Below, piece after piece: positions 61,380-64,000 of a stretch of DNA of 64,000 bases. Position 1 is the stretch's first letter. Every line of letters starts with the position of its first letter. Under the pieces are notes generated by a model that searched no databases, was not told the DNA's origin, and saw only the letters and a program-made list of their open reading frames with translations. The DNA comes from Cryptomeria japonica (Eukaryota > Streptophyta > Pinopsida > Cupressales > Cupressaceae). Made by a program: the position numbers and the translations under genes. The stretch covers positions 264,788,574-264,852,573 of the forward strand of contig NC_081407.1 of assembly GCF_030272615.1 (NCBI RefSeq), read 5' to 3'.

Positions 61380-63203
61380 ATTAAAAAAGAGAAAAAAAGA
61401 AAAGAAAAGAAAAAGGAAGCAAAAAAAAAAAGAGAAATAAAATCCATCCAATGGTGAAAACCACTTCTTGTGGCACCTTGGGTAAGTACCATGATGAAAA
61501 CTTGGTAAACAAGTGTCATGTGTAATCCCCTTATCCTCTTGTACTCTAAACTTGGGAGCAAGCTTTATCTATGCCATCTTGTCATCCACATCTTTCATAT
61601 CCCTTATCCACTATCCGCAACGTATCTATGTCCATCCTCCTTTCATATCTTGGATCTTGACTATCCTATCCATATTCTCCATCTCATATCCCTCATCCTA
61701 TCCAAATTCATCCTTCATTCCTACCTCTGATCTTGACCAAGGTAGAAGAAAAATAATATCCATGAATTCTTTGGAACACACAAGCCTACATTTTTCCTCC
61801 ATCCATATCCATTCCATATTATTCTCTCATCTCATACATCAGTATCCACCATCTGTCAATCCTTAATTGCACTACTTTTAGTGGGGCATTTTCCTCCTTT
61901 TCATAATAGTTTTTGGATCCCCATTCCACCTATCTTTCATGTTTTACTCCTCCATATCCTATCTCTATCCAGCTACTTAATCCCTCCATTTCCTATTCAA
62001 GCAATCTATTCCTCCATTTCATCCTTTTACCAAGCTTTGGTTCTCCCTTGTCATTGGTTACAATCCATTTATCCTATATCCACAATCAAATCCTATTGTA
62101 TTCAATCATATTCCCCATCTCATCCAATCCAATCATATTTCCATCCCATCCAATCCTATTCAATCATTAATCCCCCTCCCATATTATCCAATCCATTTAC
62201 GATCCTGATCACACTGAGCTTTATCTCATTTACACTGAGTTTTCCCCATCACACTAAAGTTTTCCCATCTATCTAAGCTTATATTGACTTGCACGCAATC
62301 CAAACACCCATCTGCAACATGTTAACCAAATCCAAGTGGCAATCCTTTCATCTGCAGACCCTGCACAACCCTCTTATCTGTTACCTCTCATCAATCTATC
62401 CATACCATGCCCATCGAGATGCACCCTTCCCCTGTCTAACAGTTTATCCAAATCCATCACCTGCCCATTGGGATGTATCATTCCCATGTTTGACAAACTA
62501 TCCAAATCCATGTCCTACTCTTGGAAAGAGATATCAGTTGCTCATGTGCATGTTTTTTGCATAATTGAGATGTTCACTTTGATTTTTATCGTGTCCCAGG
62601 ACTATACCTATTCAGGGTTGCCTTGATCATCCTATGTCTTGGTTGGTGTATAATGGGGCTTAGTTTTTGTGGTATGACGTGTTTGATGGTTTCTCTTGTA
62701 CGATCCTACAATCTCGCATCTACACCATCATCGGTGTTTGTGAACCTATGTGCACTGAGATACCTATTGTCTGAGACTCTAGTCCATGCATCAGACATTC
62801 ACAACATCCTGACTTCTATAGTTAGTGGTGTAGATAGTCCATTGTAAAATCAAAACTAGGTTTTCTCTCCCCATCTACACAATAAGAAATCTCATCCACT
62901 TCACTTTGTTCATTCATCTCATTTCATCCATTTATTTTGGAGACTATAATTCATTCATTCCCCCTTCATCATCCTTATCCTTTTTACATCCTTTCATCCT
63001 CGATCCTCTAGTCCTCTAATTCATTGTAAGAGAACACCCATGTTCTTAGAACCCACATGTCCTCTTGAGGGGGCATACCACTACCTCCTCTTCATCCTTC
63101 ATCGTCTCACCTATGACTAGGGCTTCATGCTACTAGTCCTTATCCTTTCCATCCACTATATTTTATTCTTCTTTGATATAACATCACTTCATGATGCTAT
63201 ATC
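61380..63203 (+). other. 3' non-coding part of the second Tat-like element
   Basis: A-rich tract 61,380-61,440, then GGTGAAAACC and GATGAAAACTTGGTAAACAAG (split by a base or two). This parallels the post-integrase region of the first element near 4,860. The remainder is TCCATCC-rich. No gene supported. Confidence 0.6.
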
Positions 63204-63217
63204 AAAGAGGGGCAAAA
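63204..63217 (+). promoter_or_regulatory. Polypurine tract of the second Tat-like element
   Basis: AAAGAGGGGCAAAA immediately before the 3' LTR, identical to the tract at 10,216-10,230. Confidence 0.9.
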
Positions 63218-64000
63218 TGTAGACATCTAAAATTAATTAAATTAAATATTTAATGAATTTAAGCCTTTATACATAATTAATTTATTTAATTATGTTTATC
63301 CTTATTCCTCTTAAAATTAATTAAATCAAATTTTAATTAATTTCATCACTATAGTCCGATAATTAATTTGCCAATAAATTAATTATTCCCCATTCTTCTA
63401 AAGTCATCTCAATCATTAATTCTTCTAAATTCCTCTTAGTTAATTAATTCTAATTAATCAACTTAAGTCATATGATTTCTACAAATCACTTCTTCTAATC
63501 TTCACTTAGCCTAATTAATTCTTCTATAATCATGCTTACCATTATCCCCCAATTTTTTATTCTTCCACTCATTATCCTTTCTCATGTCACATACTCGTAA
63601 CTTTCTCACTTGCACTCTAATCACTCATTAAGCCACCTAATCAATCCCCTTAATTATTTGTACATCCCTAATCACCTTTGCCATAAATGGCTTTCCCATC
63701 TCATCCTCCAACCTTAAATGCCACCCACTTTGATCCTTTCAAAAAAAATCAGATTCTTTGAATCTCCCTATGTATCCTCTTCCCAAGGAATTTTTAATTC
63801 CTTTTTTCATTTAGTCTTCCCACACATCTCTTATTTTGGAATTTTTAATTCCTCCTCCCTTCCCCCAAGGAATTTTATATCCCTTTTCTCTTTCCAATGT
63901 ACTTGGGGAACTCTTCCACATGTACCTTGCGAGGCATGGAGACAAGAAATGCCTCGTATGATATATCTCTTGGTTCCCACACCTTGTCCTCTCAATCCTT
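63218..64000 (+). repeat. 3' LTR of the second Tat-like element (runs off the right edge)
   Basis: Starts TGTAGACATCTAAAATTAAT and matches 52,433-52,972 and then 55,690-55,890 with many substitutions and small indels. The remaining ~470 bp and the target-site duplication lie outside the window. Confidence 0.9.

Overview
The window is nuclear DNA from a seed plant. It is AT-rich and gene-poor, dominated by old nested LTR retrotransposons, and contains one gene with an 18-kb intron. That combination suggests a large gymnosperm-type genome (conifer, cycad or similar), but nothing here proves the lineage. Two protein-coding host genes are supported: a plastid thylakoid-curvature gene (CURT1/CAAD family, + strand, five coding exons between 14,901 and 33,958) and a two-domain LEA_2 (LEA14-like) gene (- strand, about 51.3 to 46.0 kb). 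Almost everything else is transposable-element sequence or repeats derived from it.

Layout. 1-1,980: the 5' end of a - strand Copia element (two-zinc-knuckle Gag, PBS, 1.1-kb LTR) inserted into a + strand Ty3/Gypsy element of the Tat type. 1,981-11,260: that Tat element, with a decayed RT, two RNases H, integrase, an antisense plant-mobile-domain (PMD) reading frame, several tandem repeats, a PPT and the 3' LTR. 11,280-14,780: AT-rich sequence with a badly decayed Gag-like stretch. 14,800-33,960: CURT1. Its first intron (15,040-33,179) holds a dead hAT transposase gene, a GC-rich minisatellite, three tandem ~840-bp repeats, and a Tork/TNT1-like Copia element inserted in the third repeat. 35,372-42,215: a compact - strand LTR element with ~1.1-kb LTRs and only ~290 bp of interior. 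Its right LTR has been split twice by other insertions. 46,040-51,300: the LEA_2 gene, with a long 5'-UTR intron made of degenerate ~110-bp repeats and a near-perfect 90-bp hairpin. 52,433 to the end: a second Tat-like element with no pol genes. Its 5' LTR is split by a gag-protease fragment of another Gypsy family, and its 3' LTR runs off the window.

A common thread is how the elements died. In several of them the reading frame runs for kilobases with few or no frameshifts but many in-frame stops. The stops are overwhelmingly TAG and TGA, rarely TAA, as expected if CAG and CGA codons lost a methylated cytosine. The two host genes keep clean frames and consensus splice sites. The strongest leads beyond routine annotation are the LEA intron hairpin, the antisense PMD frame inside a Tat element, the compact nested LTR element, and the stop-codon signature.
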